Source: Nocardiaceae bacterium (lineage in GTDB: Bacteria; Actinomycetota; Actinomycetes; Mycobacteriales; Mycobacteriaceae). Taken from it: a DNA stretch of 58,674 nt. Shown one piece after another: positions 14,530 through 22,697 of this stretch. The position numbers and the translations under genes are program-made. The notes under the pieces were generated by a model, which saw nothing but the letters and a program-made list of their open reading frames with translations, was not told the origin of the DNA and searched no databases. The stretch lies in NCBI GenBank assembly GCA_021372355.1, contig JAJFUQ010000205.1, positions 1-58,674 on the forward strand, written 5' to 3'. The number at the start of each line of letters is the position of its first letter. The first letter of the stretch is position 1.

Positions 14530-15048
14530 CTACGGAGCCGTCTTGACCGGCTCTTTCTTCAGCGAAGACAGAGACCGGAGTTGAATCAGCATGGCGACGA
14601 CGAAGGCGGCGATGATGACCGAGCCGATGGCCAGGGTGATGTGGAAGCCCACTTCGATCCGCAGAAGCGCCATGATGTCGCCCGGCTTGCGCACGCGGTG
14701 CATCTGGTCGTGCGGCCACCAGGTAAGTGTTTCCCAGCAAATCGCGGCATAGGCCCAACCGCCCAGAGTCCGGTGTGTGGTGAGGTTCCGGAAGAACGGG
14801 AACGCGACGAGTGCAAACACCAAACCGAGCCCGAAGATGATCGACTCGACGAAGTTCGCCGACCACATGGTCAGGTTGAACCACATCGGCGGAGGCGCAT
14901 CGCCGCCGCCCATTCCCGGCATTCCGGTCATCTTCGGCGCGGGCCAGATGATCAGGTTCAGGCCGTAGGTGATGAACGTTGCCGCCGTCGCAATGCCGGC
15001 AAGCTGAAGCTTCTTGGGCCGCGTCAACGGCCAGCTGAAGTAGTACAT
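14530..15048 (-). CDS. four-helix membrane protein of unknown function
   Basis: 172 residues from the ATG at 15048, which has a GGGAG ribosome site; upstream in-frame ATGs lack one. Four hydrophobic helices are visible: LAGIATAATFITYGLNLII, NFVESIIFGLGLVFALVAF, WAYAAICWETLTWWP and TLAIGSVIIAAFVVAMLI. A Met/Gly/Pro-rich periplasmic loop MTGMPGMGGGDAPPPM and a HDQMHRV segment could bind metal, but that is only a suggestion. I do not recognise the family. It is divergent from a beta-propeller lipoprotein gene. Confidence 0.65.
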   Translation of the reverse strand: MYYFSWPLTRPKKLQLAGIATAATFITYGLNLIIWPAPKMTGMPGMGGGDAPPPMWFNLTMWSANFVESIIFGLGLVFALVAFPFFRNLTTHRTLGGWAYAAICWETLTWWPHDQMHRVRKPGDIMALLRIEVGFHITLAIGSVIIAAFVVAMLIQLRSLSSLKKEPVKTAP

Positions 15049-15153
15049 GAAACACTCCCGCATCTTGAGAGTCAGATGTTGATCTTCAAGGTACAACCTG
15101 AGATTTTCCCGGTTACCATTTCAGGCCCGAATCAGACACCTACTGTGAAGATC

Positions 15154-16221
15154 GTGTCTCAGGCCTCCGTGATGTCAAGACCTTTCCGCCGAGTAACCAT
15201 CGCCAGCGCGGCGGTCGCCCTTGCGGTTGCCGGCTGCAGCAACAGTGCCGAACCCGAATCCCACCTCGGTCAGACCGCCAAGGTGAATCCGAGTTCCGCC
15301 GCGGCTGTCTCGAAAGCTCAAGCTGCCGTGCGAATTACCGGCGAAGTGTCGTTCGGCGGCCAGTACTCCGCCGGCGGTGTCGCGTTCGATCCCAAGACCA
15401 AGATGGTCTATGTGGCGAATCCGCAGGACAACACGGTGTCCGTGGTCGACCCGAAGACGAAGTCGATAACGCGCAAGATCAACGTCGACAACCACCCGGT
15501 CGAGGTCGCCGTCGACGGCTCGAACCTGTACGTCACGCAGGTCAGTGGCAACAGCGCGGACACCCGATCGAGTCCGGGTACCTTCTCGTTCATCGATCTC
15601 AACTCCGGATCGGTGACCGACACGGTGAGCCTCGGCACCGGACCCACGGGCCTGGCGGTGGACCGTGACGCCCATGTCGCCTACGTTGCGCGTGCGCAAT
15701 CGTCTGCGGTGACGGCCATCGACCTCAACGCCCGCACCACTCGGACGCTCAACATCATCGAAGGTGGACGAGCCGGCGGAATCGCCGTCGACCCGACCAC
15801 ACATCTGATCTACGGCGTCGACGGGAACAACGGCCGCGTCGTCATCGCGGACCCGAGCGGAAACATCGTCGGCTCGGCACCGATCGGTGAAATGCCGCGC
15901 GGCATCGGCGTCGACCCCGGCAACAAGCGGGTCTACGTGCCGAGCACGGCCGGAAGCGTCACGGTGATCGACACCGAGTCGCGGAATGTCGTCGCGACGA
16001 TCGACACGGGAAGCTCGCCGGGCACGGTGGGCATCGACACCGGATCGCACATCTTCTACTCGACGGATAAGGACGGAAAGGTCTTCGCGATCGACCCGGC
16101 CACGAACACCGTGCTCGCGTCGTTCGACGTCGGCTCGTTCCCGGCGACGCCCGTCGTCGACCCGGAAACCCACACCGTGTACGTCTCGGCCACAGGTGTG
16201 TTGTCGATCGTCGAGCCCTAG
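15154..16221 (+). CDS. YncE-like seven-bladed beta-propeller lipoprotein
   Basis: About 355 residues. A twin-Arg-like signal region SRPFRRVTIASAAVALAV ends in the lipobox VAGCS, so it is probably a lipoprotein outside the membrane. The body is a chain of 40-45-residue NHL/YVTN-type repeats (VYVANPQDNTVSVVDPKTKS and similar), typical of YncE-like propellers. Start choice: GTG at 15154 lies seven bases after TACTGT (leaderless pattern); ATG at 15172 is the alternative. Its role is unknown; such propellers usually bind proteins or DNA. A second family member without a lipobox lies at 55669-56685. The stop overlaps the convergent SoxR gene. Confidence 0.8.
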   Translation: MSQASVMSRPFRRVTIASAAVALAVAGCSNSAEPESHLGQTAKVNPSSAAAVSKAQAAVRITGEVSFGGQYSAGGVAFDPKTKMVYVANPQDNTVSVVDPKTKSITRKINVDNHPVEVAVDGSNLYVTQVSGNSADTRSSPGTFSFIDLNSGSVTDTVSLGTGPTGLAVDRDAHVAYVARAQSSAVTAIDLNARTTRTLNIIEGGRAGGIAVDPTTHLIYGVDGNNGRVVIADPSGNIVGSAPIGEMPRGIGVDPGNKRVYVPSTAGSVTVIDTESRNVVATIDTGSSPGTVGIDTGSHIFYSTDKDGKVFAIDPATNTVLASFDVGSFPATPVVDPETHTVYVSATGVLSIVEP

Positions 16222-16685
16222 ACCCTGGGATGGGGCCGCCGGAGCAGCGGTGGTAAATACGCTGCTCCCGGCGGGTCCACCGTCAAGGCGGCCACATCGC
16301 CGGGGTTCGATATCCAACATTTTCCCATCGACAGGCAGCCACATCCGATGCAGCTGTCGAGCCCGTCGCGCAGTCGTTTGAGTGCGTTGATCTGGTCGTC
16401 GAGACGGCCGCGCCAATGCTTCGAAATCCGCTTCCAGTCGGTGGCGGTTGGCGTTCGCCCCTCCGGAAGCTGATCGAGCTCTGCTCGAATTTCGTCGAGG
16501 GTCAGGCCGACATTGCTCGCGGCCCGGATGAACGCCAAGCGGCGCAGCACGATTCGCTCGTACTGTCGCCGACCACCGGGCGTGCGTGCGGCCGCGATGA
16601 GTCCCTGTGCCTCGTAGTAGCGCAAGGCGCTGGGCGCGAATCCGCTGCGTTTTGCGACGTCCGTGACGGTGAGATGAGCCTCCAC
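16218..16685 (-). CDS. soxR: SoxR-type redox-sensitive MerR regulator
   Basis: 155 residues. The N-terminal MerR helix-turn-helix is LTVTDVAKRSGFAPSALRYY with the EAQGLI wing. The C-terminal cluster CIGCGCLSMGKC has cysteine spacing identical to E. coli SoxR (C-x2-C-x-C-x5-C), so a [2Fe-2S] cluster sensing redox-active compounds is expected. The GTG start has an AAGGAG ribosome site. A perfect 8-6-8 dyad lies in the divergent promoter of the SDR-queA operon. Actinobacterial SoxR regulons are small and usually include the divergent neighbour, so this operon is the probable target. Confidence 0.93.
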   Translation of the reverse strand: MEAHLTVTDVAKRSGFAPSALRYYEAQGLIAAARTPGGRRQYERIVLRRLAFIRAASNVGLTLDEIRAELDQLPEGRTPTATDWKRISKHWRGRLDDQINALKRLRDGLDSCIGCGCLSMGKCWISNPGDVAALTVDPPGAAYLPPLLRRPHPRV

Positions 16686-16695
16686 AAGAATCTCC

Positions 16696-16726
16696 TTGAC
16701 TTCAAGTTCACTTTAACTTGAACAGT
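16696..16726 (+). promoter_or_regulatory. SoxR/MerR-type promoter with operator in a 19-bp spacer
   Basis: A -35-like TTGACT (16696-16701) and a -10-like AACAGT (16721-16726) are 19 bases apart. The perfect dyad with arms TTCAAGTT (16701-16708) and AACTTGAA (16715-16722) is centred in that spacer. This is the geometry of MerR-family activated promoters and it faces the SDR-queA operon. Confidence 0.72.
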
Positions 16727-16762
16727 GGAGGACGTACAGGGACGAAGACACCAGGAGATCCC

Positions 16763-17455
16763 ATGAACGTCGCTCTCATCACCGGAGGCTCTGCCGGCTT
16801 GGGCCGCGCCCTCGTCACCGCGCTCGCGGACCAGGGTTGGACCGTCATCACCGATGCGCGGGACGGTTCCCGTCTCCCGCAATCACCTAACGTCATCTCG
16901 ATCGCCGGCGACATCACCGACGGCGCACACCGATCAGCGCTTCTCGAGCAGGTGAAACTCGCCGACCGCCTCGACCTGCTCTGCCACAACGCCAGCGCCC
17001 TCGGACCGAACTCGGGAGACACCCGGTACCGCGCTTTGGCAGAGACCACGCCCGAGGACTTCCAAGACGTCTGGCGCCCGAACATCGGGGCGCCGCTGGT
17101 TCTGACCGGCCTGCTCCTGCCATGGCTCGTCGAATCGCGCGGGATTCTGCTCTCGATCTCGTCGGATGCCGCCATCGATCATTACGAGGGGTTCGGGCTC
17201 TACGGCGCCTCCAAGGCTGCACTCGACCACATCACGCTGACGTTCGGGGCCGAGAACCCGGCGATCTCGGCGTACGCCGTCGACCCAGGCGACATGCGCA
17301 CCGAAATGCACCAGCAGTGGTTCCCGGGCGAAGACATTTCCGACCGCCCACTCCCCGAAACGGTCGTCCCGCACCTTCTCGCACTGATCAACGCACGGCC
17401 GGCCAATGGCCGCTACCGGGCCGCAGAAATCGACCTCGTAAAGGAGGTGGCCTGA
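16763..17455 (+). CDS. short-chain dehydrogenase/reductase
   Basis: 230 residues from the ATG at 16763 with AGGAGA upstream. Classical SDR features are present: the cofactor loop TGGSAGLGRALV, HNAS in place of NNAG, and the catalytic YGASK after LSISSDAA. It is a cytoplasmic NAD(P)-dependent oxidoreductase; the substrate is unknown. The stop overlaps the start of the QueA-like gene (TGATG), so the two are translationally coupled. The operon promoter carries a SoxR-type dyad, suggesting induction by redox-active compounds. Confidence 0.88.
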   Translation: MNVALITGGSAGLGRALVTALADQGWTVITDARDGSRLPQSPNVISIAGDITDGAHRSALLEQVKLADRLDLLCHNASALGPNSGDTRYRALAETTPEDFQDVWRPNIGAPLVLTGLLLPWLVESRGILLSISSDAAIDHYEGFGLYGASKAALDHITLTFGAENPAISAYAVDPGDMRTEMHQQWFPGEDISDRPLPETVVPHLLALINARPANGRYRAAEIDLVKEVA

Positions 17456-18492
17456 TGACGCTGCTTTCTGAACAACCCGTGACGCGATTCCGAGCGAGCA
17501 CGTTCGCACCGGCCCCACCCGAGCGCCGCGGAGTCCCTCGCGACCACGTCCGGCTCCTCGTCGGTCGAACCGCGGGCATCACCCACGCTCAGTTTCGCGA
17601 CCTTCCGGACTTCCTCGCTCCCGGCGATCTCGTCGTCGTGAACGACTCCGCGACGGTCGCACGGCAGGTCGATGGCGTATGGGAGCGTGGCGAGGTCATC
17701 GTCCACGGCGCCATGGAACTCGATTCCGGTGATTGGGTCGTGGAGCTTCGGACGCCGCCGCGGGCTCAGAGACCGATTCTCGATGCCGCGCCCGGTGATG
17801 TGGTCACGGTGTCCGATGTCGGCATCACGCTGGTGGAGCCGTACCCGCGCGATGGCTCGTCGCCGACCGGCACTGGCAACCGGCTGTGGACCGCGCGGGT
17901 CGACGGCGACCTCAGCCGAGTCGAGGCGAGGCCGATTTCCTATGGCTACCTCGATCGCCCCTACCCGCTCTCCGACTACCAGACCGTGTTCGGATTCCGG
18001 CCGGGAAGCGCGGAGATGCCCTCCGCTGGAAGACCTTTCACTCACGAGCTGGTCACCCGGCTGGTGACCTCAGGCATTGCACTCGCACCGATCACCCTGC
18101 ACACCGGCGTGTCTTCGCAGGAGGCCGGAGAGGCTCCGCAGCCGGAGCGATTCTCGGTATCGTCGTCGACCGCGCGACTCGTCAACCAAACGCGCGAGGC
18201 GCGAGGCCGGGTGGTCGCCGTAGGAACGACCGTCGTCCGCGCTCTCGAGTCGGCGGTATCGGCAGGTCGGGTGGAACCGGCGTCCGGATGGACGACGCGC
18301 GTGGTCACGCCGGCGCAGCCACCGGCGGTCGTCAACGGACTGATCACCGGATGGCACGATCCCGAGGCATCGCATCTGCTTCTCGTCGAAGCGGTAGCCG
18401 GTCCCGAACTCACGCAGCAGGCGTATGACGCAGCGGTCGCCAAAGGCTATCTTTGGCACGAATTCGGGGACTCCGCCCTGCTGCTCCCATAG
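17455..18492 (+). CDS. QueA-like S-adenosylmethionine:tRNA ribosyltransferase-isomerase
   Basis: 345 residues, the normal QueA length. The family hallmarks are visible: PGDLVVVNDSATV, then FTHELVTRLVTSGIALAPIT, LHTGVSS and VVAVGTTVVRALES near the C-terminus, ending in KGYLWHEFGDSALLLP. Canonical QueA moves the ribosyl group of SAM onto 7-aminomethyl-7-deazaguanine in tRNA to form epoxyqueuosine. Most actinobacteria lack queuosine synthesis and no other que gene is in the window, so this may be a repurposed paralogue. It is coupled to the upstream SDR by a TGATG overlap and lies under a likely SoxR promoter. Confidence 0.85.
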   Translation: MTLLSEQPVTRFRASTFAPAPPERRGVPRDHVRLLVGRTAGITHAQFRDLPDFLAPGDLVVVNDSATVARQVDGVWERGEVIVHGAMELDSGDWVVELRTPPRAQRPILDAAPGDVVTVSDVGITLVEPYPRDGSSPTGTGNRLWTARVDGDLSRVEARPISYGYLDRPYPLSDYQTVFGFRPGSAEMPSAGRPFTHELVTRLVTSGIALAPITLHTGVSSQEAGEAPQPERFSVSSSTARLVNQTREARGRVVAVGTTVVRALESAVSAGRVEPASGWTTRVVTPAQPPAVVNGLITGWHDPEASHLLLVEAVAGPELTQQAYDAAVAKGYLWHEFGDSALLLP

Positions 18493-18493
18493 G

Positions 18494-19288
18494 TCAGACG
18501 TCGAGAAACCAGCCCTCGCGCATTCCCGGCGGCCGTCCCGGCTCACTGTAGTACTCGGTCCCGAAGACCGCGGCGAAAACCTCGACCGGCATCGCCATGA
18601 AGCTCCCGATGTCGGTCACCTGACTCGCGTGGGATTGCATCGCTGCCCGGCGCTGCTCGAGAAACGCGGAAACATCCACCTCCCAGTGGATCTCGGCCTC
18701 CGGCGTGCCCATGGGGTTGCCATCGTCCATCGGCCCGTCGGGATCGAAGCCAAAATCCTCTCCCGCCGCCAGTGCGAGGTCGCGGAACGCACGCAGCCGA
18801 TCGCGATTGAATGTCGCCTCGAGCACCCGCGGACGTCGGGCCGCGAGGTCGGCGGCCCGATGCACGACATGGTGCAGTTTCACGTGGTCCGGGTGGCCAT
18901 AGCCGCCGTGCCAGTCGTACCCGGTGACCACGTCCGCGTTCTCCTCGTCGAGGATCTGCGCCAGACGTCCAGCCGCTTCGTCGAGGTCGGCGTTGTGGAA
19001 GTTGCCGGGCTCGTCGTTCTGCTCCCAGCCCGTCATCCCGGAGTCCGAGTAGCCCAGCCAGGCAACCCGGCTGGTACCCGTCGCCGCAGCCGACAGGTCA
19101 GCTTCCTTGCGGCGGCGGTCGACCAACGTCTCACCGGGTGCGAGGTCATCGGGAACCTCGCCATGGTCGCCGTTCGTGCCGTACACGACCACGACGCGAT
19201 GCCCCTCGGCGGACGCTTTCGCCATCGACCCGGAGGTCTGCGAACTCTCGTCGTCGGGGTGGGCGTGGACGAAGACGATGGTTGTCAC
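18494..19288 (-). CDS. PIG-L/LmbE family deacetylase (MshB/Mca-like)
   Basis: 264 residues. The zinc site is explicit: AHPDDE near the N-terminus (residues 9-14) and HPDH (GGYGHPDHVKLHHV) in the middle. In actinobacteria this family includes MshB and Mca of the mycothiol pathway, plus other N-acetylglucosamine-type deacetylases; sequence alone does not decide which. The protein is cytoplasmic. The GTG start has no good ribosome site. It is convergent with the QueA-like gene, with only one base between the stops. Confidence 0.87.
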   Translation of the reverse strand: MTTIVFVHAHPDDESSQTSGSMAKASAEGHRVVVVYGTNGDHGEVPDDLAPGETLVDRRRKEADLSAAATGTSRVAWLGYSDSGMTGWEQNDEPGNFHNADLDEAAGRLAQILDEENADVVTGYDWHGGYGHPDHVKLHHVVHRAADLAARRPRVLEATFNRDRLRAFRDLALAAGEDFGFDPDGPMDDGNPMGTPEAEIHWEVDVSAFLEQRRAAMQSHASQVTDIGSFMAMPVEVFAAVFGTEYYSEPGRPPGMREGWFLDV

Positions 19289-19416
19289 GCCATCATCCTG
19301 CCTGAGGGCACCGACACAGTCGGATCACCCCGACGTTTTCCTCCGGCACCACCGGTCCACCGCATACGCCGTGGAAACCGGGAGCAACAGCGTGACGAAG
19401 GGTCCGATCAGCGCGA

Positions 19417-19626
19417 TTACTGCCGGATCCGTCCACCGAGGCCGGTGCGCGCTCCCTCGAGGCGCGCCTGGAGCGCTGCCTCGAGGTTCTCTGCACGCTC
19501 TTCGGCAAAACGGCGAGCACCATCCAGCGCTACTTCGCCGCGTGCAGCGAGGTCGTCATAAACCGCCAGCGCGCGCACGCGGGCAGCGTCGATCGTCTTG
19601 CGTGCGGTGTCCTGAAGTGAGGTCAA
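19417..19626 (-). CDS. small alpha-helical protein, HBHA-like segment
   Basis: 69 residues from a TTG with GGAG nine bases upstream; the frame is open further upstream without better starts. The product is a charged helix rich in Ala, Arg and Glu (VYDDLAARGEVALDGARRFA, then EERAENLEAALQARLEGART), similar to the YNELVERGEAALERL helix of mycobacterial heparin-binding haemagglutinin but lacking its lysine-rich tail. It could be a short coiled-coil protein. No domain assignment is certain. Confidence 0.5.
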   Translation of the reverse strand: MTSLQDTARKTIDAARVRALAVYDDLAARGEVALDGARRFAEERAENLEAALQARLEGARTGLGGRIRQ

Positions 19627-19981
19627 AGCCAGCTCCTGCTCTATGGGCACGGTGTGAATACACGCCTCGAATCCGCGGGTGCGCGGTCTTCGTTGGCCAT
19701 GAGCGCGGTCCGATCGACTCGGTCGAGGAACGTGTGAGACACGGTAGTCACTTGCAGTGCACACTGTCAATGACACTCGCCGCTGCAAGCGAACCGGGTA
19801 GAACCCGGCCTGGCGGTGACCTCGGCCACGCCTTCACGCCATTTGAGACGCTCAGCACAAAATTAGATTTACAAATTGATTCTTTTTAGAATCATTTACT
19901 GACTGATTAATTTAGATGCGTTTCCCGCATTATTCGCAGGTTTTTGTGCGCGCGATTTCCGATTTTGTGAGGGGGTTCGAT
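19627..19981. other. intergenic region upstream of the DUF5995 pair
   Basis: 355 bases with no supported gene. The last ~120 bases are AT-rich compared with the surroundings and hold a perfect 7-4-7 inverted repeat at 19878-19895. The promoter of the DUF5995 genes should lie here. Confidence 0.5.
19878..19895. promoter_or_regulatory. 7-4-7 perfect inverted repeat in AT-rich leader
   Basis: TGATTCT and AGAATCA flank TTTT. It lies 87 bases before the ATG of the DUF5995 pseudogene and is either an operator or a weak hairpin. Confidence 0.4.
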
Positions 19982-20863
19982 ATGCAGGTGACACGCGGCC
20001 GAAGATTGTTGGGCGCCAGCATTATTGGTGCACTTCTGTGCACGATTCCGATGGTGGCCGTCGGCTCCGCGCAGGCCATGGCAGTATCGCCCGTGACCGC
20101 GAAAGCTGCTGAGTGCCGGCACGAATTCACCGGTCCGGAGCGCGCTGAACTTATTGCTCTGAGTGACCCCGCGACACTTCGGGACTTGCATGATGCCCGC
20201 GATCGCGCGACTCGAATTCGCGCCTTGTTCGTCGAGAATCACGACTATCGCGGCACGTTCGCGGTCTTCTACAAGGCGGTCCTCGACGGTGCTGTCCCGT
20301 CGATCGACAACGGCGACTACGCCGACCGCGCCTACGTGAGCGCGGTAAGCCTGGACTTCTTCAAGCGCTACCTCGAGAACCTGCACGGACATCTGACCGG
20401 CGGACCAGTCACCGCGTACTGGCAGAACTTCTACGACAAGACCGCTGAGTGCAATCTCTCGCCGGGACGAGTCCTGCTCGCCGCCCTCAACGCGCACGTC
20501 ATCATCGACCTTCCGCAGGCCGTCGCGACCGCCGGATCGTCGCAGCGCAATTTCGACGACTTCATGAAGGTCGGAGACAGCCTGCAGGCGTCGACTCCGG
20601 CGATGTTCGCGGACTTCAAGGCGGTCTACGGCCAGGACGTGTCCGGCTTCTTCGGTTGACTCATCTTCGGTGACGCTATCGATGTGGTCGTCGGACCCGG
20701 AGGTACGCAGTACACCGTGCTGCAGTCTGCGCGCGCCTACGCGTTCGCCAACGGGCTCGAGCTCCAAGGGTTCACCAAGGCGGCCGCCTTCGCGCGAATG
20801 CACGCGAGCTGGCTCGTCGCCGAAGGGTTTGTCACGACGTCCGCCACTGCGGGAGCAATCTGA
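19982..20863 (+). pseudogene. secreted DUF5995-like protein gene interrupted by an in-frame TGA
   Basis: The ATG at 19982 has a GAGGGGG ribosome site. A signal peptide is followed by a DUF5995-like body (LENLHGHLTGGPVTAYWQ, then SPGRVLLAALNAHVIIDLPQ) that stops at TGA 20657-20659 after 225 codons. The same frame then continues for 67 sense codons (GDAIDVVVG, then YTVLQSARAYAFANGLELQG) that align with the C-terminus of the intact paralogue immediately downstream. It ends at TGA 20861-20863, which overlaps the next ATG (TGATG). So the ancestral gene was full length and coupled to the next. A truncated product or readthrough remains possible. Confidence 0.75.
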
Positions 20864-21711
20864 TGAAACGACTTCTCGTTGCCGTGATGATCGCTGTCGG
20901 CCTTCCCATGGCCGCGGCGGGACTGTCGGTTGCCGCCCCGGTGGCCACGAACGCATCGTGCCGCCATGAATTCTCGGATGCGGAAATGCAGCGCCTGATC
21001 GCGTTGAGCGACCCGGCCCAATTGCACGACCTCTACGACGCGCGAACCAAGGTCACCGAGATCGCGGGCATCTTCTCGCAGTACGCGGACTACCGCGGAT
21101 TGTTCGCGATCTACTACCGCGACACCTTGAACTCGGCGATCCCGGCCCTCGAGGACGCCCACTATCAGGACATGCGCTGGGCGTGGGCCGCGAGCTTCGA
21201 CTTTGTCGACCGCTACCTGACGAACCTCCACGGCCATCTCACGGGCGGAGCAGTGGCGCCGTGGTGGCAGCACCACTACGCGATGACCGCCGATTGTTCG
21301 AAATCGCCGGGCCGAGTGCTCACGTCGGCACTGAACGCGCACCTCATCGAGGACTTCCCGCGAGCACTCGCAAAGGTCGGCACGACGCCCGCGAACACTG
21401 GTGACTTCTTCGCCGTCGGAGACGATCTGATCCCGACGACGCCGACGATCGTCGCCGACATCAAAGCGGTGTACGGCTACGACATGTCGCGCTTCTTCCA
21501 GCTGTACTTCGTCGGGGACGTCGTGGACCCGGTGTTCGGCGACGGGACGACCGCGTATGTGTTCTCGCAGGCCGGACGCGCCCAGTCGTTGTCATTCGGA
21601 CTGATGCTCGGCGCGAACCCGAACTCGCCCGCGGTACTCGCAGCGATGGACGCGAGCTTCTTCGCGACCGAGGCCGCGATGGACGGGCTGGCGGCCTCGG
21701 GCGAGCTGTAA
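20863..21711 (+). CDS. secreted DUF5995 family protein
   Basis: 282 residues. Signal peptide MKRLLVAVMIAVGLPMAAAG, then a mature domain with LTNLHGHLTGGAVAPWWQ, SPGRVLTSALNAHLIEDFPR and a long C-terminal helix region. The NAH-x-x-x-D-x-P signature matches DUF5995, a family of unknown function. The histidines and aspartate could form a metal or catalytic site, but that is not shown. The start overlaps the end of the interrupted paralogue (TGATG); the pair is a tandem duplication. Confidence 0.8.
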   Translation: MKRLLVAVMIAVGLPMAAAGLSVAAPVATNASCRHEFSDAEMQRLIALSDPAQLHDLYDARTKVTEIAGIFSQYADYRGLFAIYYRDTLNSAIPALEDAHYQDMRWAWAASFDFVDRYLTNLHGHLTGGAVAPWWQHHYAMTADCSKSPGRVLTSALNAHLIEDFPRALAKVGTTPANTGDFFAVGDDLIPTTPTIVADIKAVYGYDMSRFFQLYFVGDVVDPVFGDGTTAYVFSQAGRAQSLSFGLMLGANPNSPAVLAAMDASFFATEAAMDGLAASGEL

Positions 21712-21782
21712 GGAGACGACTCAGAGCCGCGCGCCTGGGTATGCCTCACGGACGAACATCTGCCGGGTAGAGGAGTGCAGTC

Positions 21783-22001
21783 ATGGCCGATGAGAAATTC
21801 CGCAAGGGTGATCAGGTGTCGTGGAAGAGTCACGGCGGCACGGCCGAAGGGCACGTCGTACGAAAACTGACGTCAGACACCGAGGCTGCGGGACGGACTG
21901 TTCGCGCCTCGAAAGAGGATCCGCAGTACCTCGTCGAGAGCGAAAAGAGCGGCGGTCACGCCGTGCACAAGCCCAGCGCGCTGCACAAGCGGAAAACCTG
22001 A
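21783..22001 (+). CDS. DUF2945 (HVA1-type TUDOR-like) small protein
   Basis: 72 residues. FRKGDQVSWKSHGGTAEGHV starts the domain, followed by DPQYLVESEKSGGHAVHKP, the usual DUF2945 pattern of short, basic, SH3/TUDOR-like proteins found in many bacteria. The ATG has a GAGGAG ribosome site. It is cytoplasmic and its function is unknown, though it is often seen near stress genes. It is a single-gene unit between the DUF5995 pair and a CPBP protein. Confidence 0.85.
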   Translation: MADEKFRKGDQVSWKSHGGTAEGHVVRKLTSDTEAAGRTVRASKEDPQYLVESEKSGGHAVHKPSALHKRKT

Positions 22002-22058
22002 CTGACGATCCCAACTTCGCTCTGAATCCGAGGTGGACGATTGCGTACCGTGGAGGCA

Positions 22059-22697
22059 ATGAACACCGACATCTCCGACGCCAAGCAGTCGGTGCCGACG
22101 TGGCGACTCGTCGCCGCCGGCCTGACGCTCGTCGTTGGCGCCTGGTGTACGTGGGCGTCACTCAGCACTGCGCCCGGTGATCCGGACTTTCTGCCGATGG
22201 CGACCCTCCTCGCGCTCACGTGGTTGATCGGGGCCGTCGTGACGGCGGGACGACCGACGTTGGTCGTGGCAGGCAGCCGCTGGCGGTTGGCGATCGGTAT
22301 CGGAGTCGCGCTTTGCGTGGCGTCGATCGTGGGCGGTGCCGTGGTCGGATTCGTGCCGTATATCGGCAACATCGTCCTCGAAGTGCTGGCGCACAGCGCA
22401 TCCGGACCACTTCCGGTGATCGCCGCGGTGACCGCAGCCGCCGGACTATCGGAAGAGCTCTTTTTCCGGGGTGCGCTGTATTCGCTGGCCAAGGTGCACC
22501 CAATCGTCGTGACCACGTGCATCTATGCCCTGGTCACGGCGGCATCGGGCAACATCATGCTCGTCGGCGCGGCCGTGCTGGTCGGCGGTGTGACGGCCGT
22601 TCAGCGGTCATTGACCGGCGGAATCGCCGTATCGGTGGGGACGCACGTTCTGTGGGCTATGACGATGCTGTTCGCTTTGCCGCATCTTCTCGGTTGA
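22059..22697 (+). CDS. CPBP family membrane protein (CAAX protease-like)
   Basis: 212 residues from the ATG at 22059; a TTG at 22041 is also possible. About six membrane helices. The EELFFRG motif (E-E-x3-R) in the centre is the first motif of the CPBP/Abi intramembrane metalloprotease family, and a late GTHVLWA supplies a histidine for the second motif. Bacterial members process small peptides or act in immunity to bacteriocins; the substrate here is unknown. The 3' end overlaps the convergent NAD-binding protein gene by 41 bases. Confidence 0.75.
   Translation: MNTDISDAKQSVPTWRLVAAGLTLVVGAWCTWASLSTAPGDPDFLPMATLLALTWLIGAVVTAGRPTLVVAGSRWRLAIGIGVALCVASIVGGAVVGFVPYIGNIVLEVLAHSASGPLPVIAAVTAAAGLSEELFFRGALYSLAKVHPIVVTTCIYALVTAASGNIMLVGAAVLVGGVTAVQRSLTGGIAVSVGTHVLWAMTMLFALPHLLG

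Noticed and set aside
19293..19416. Small hydrophobic peptide on the minus strand behind the HBHA-like gene (IALIGPFVTLLLPVSTAYAV)
   Set aside because: It reads like a membrane helix and ends in a stop, but no ATG, GTG or TTG start in frame was found. Probably chance, or a remnant.
20657..20659. Selenocysteine TGA in the DUF5995 gene
   Set aside because: No strong stem-loop follows the TGA at the position of a bacterial SECIS element, the intact paralogue has Leu at the aligned position, and no selenium genes are seen.
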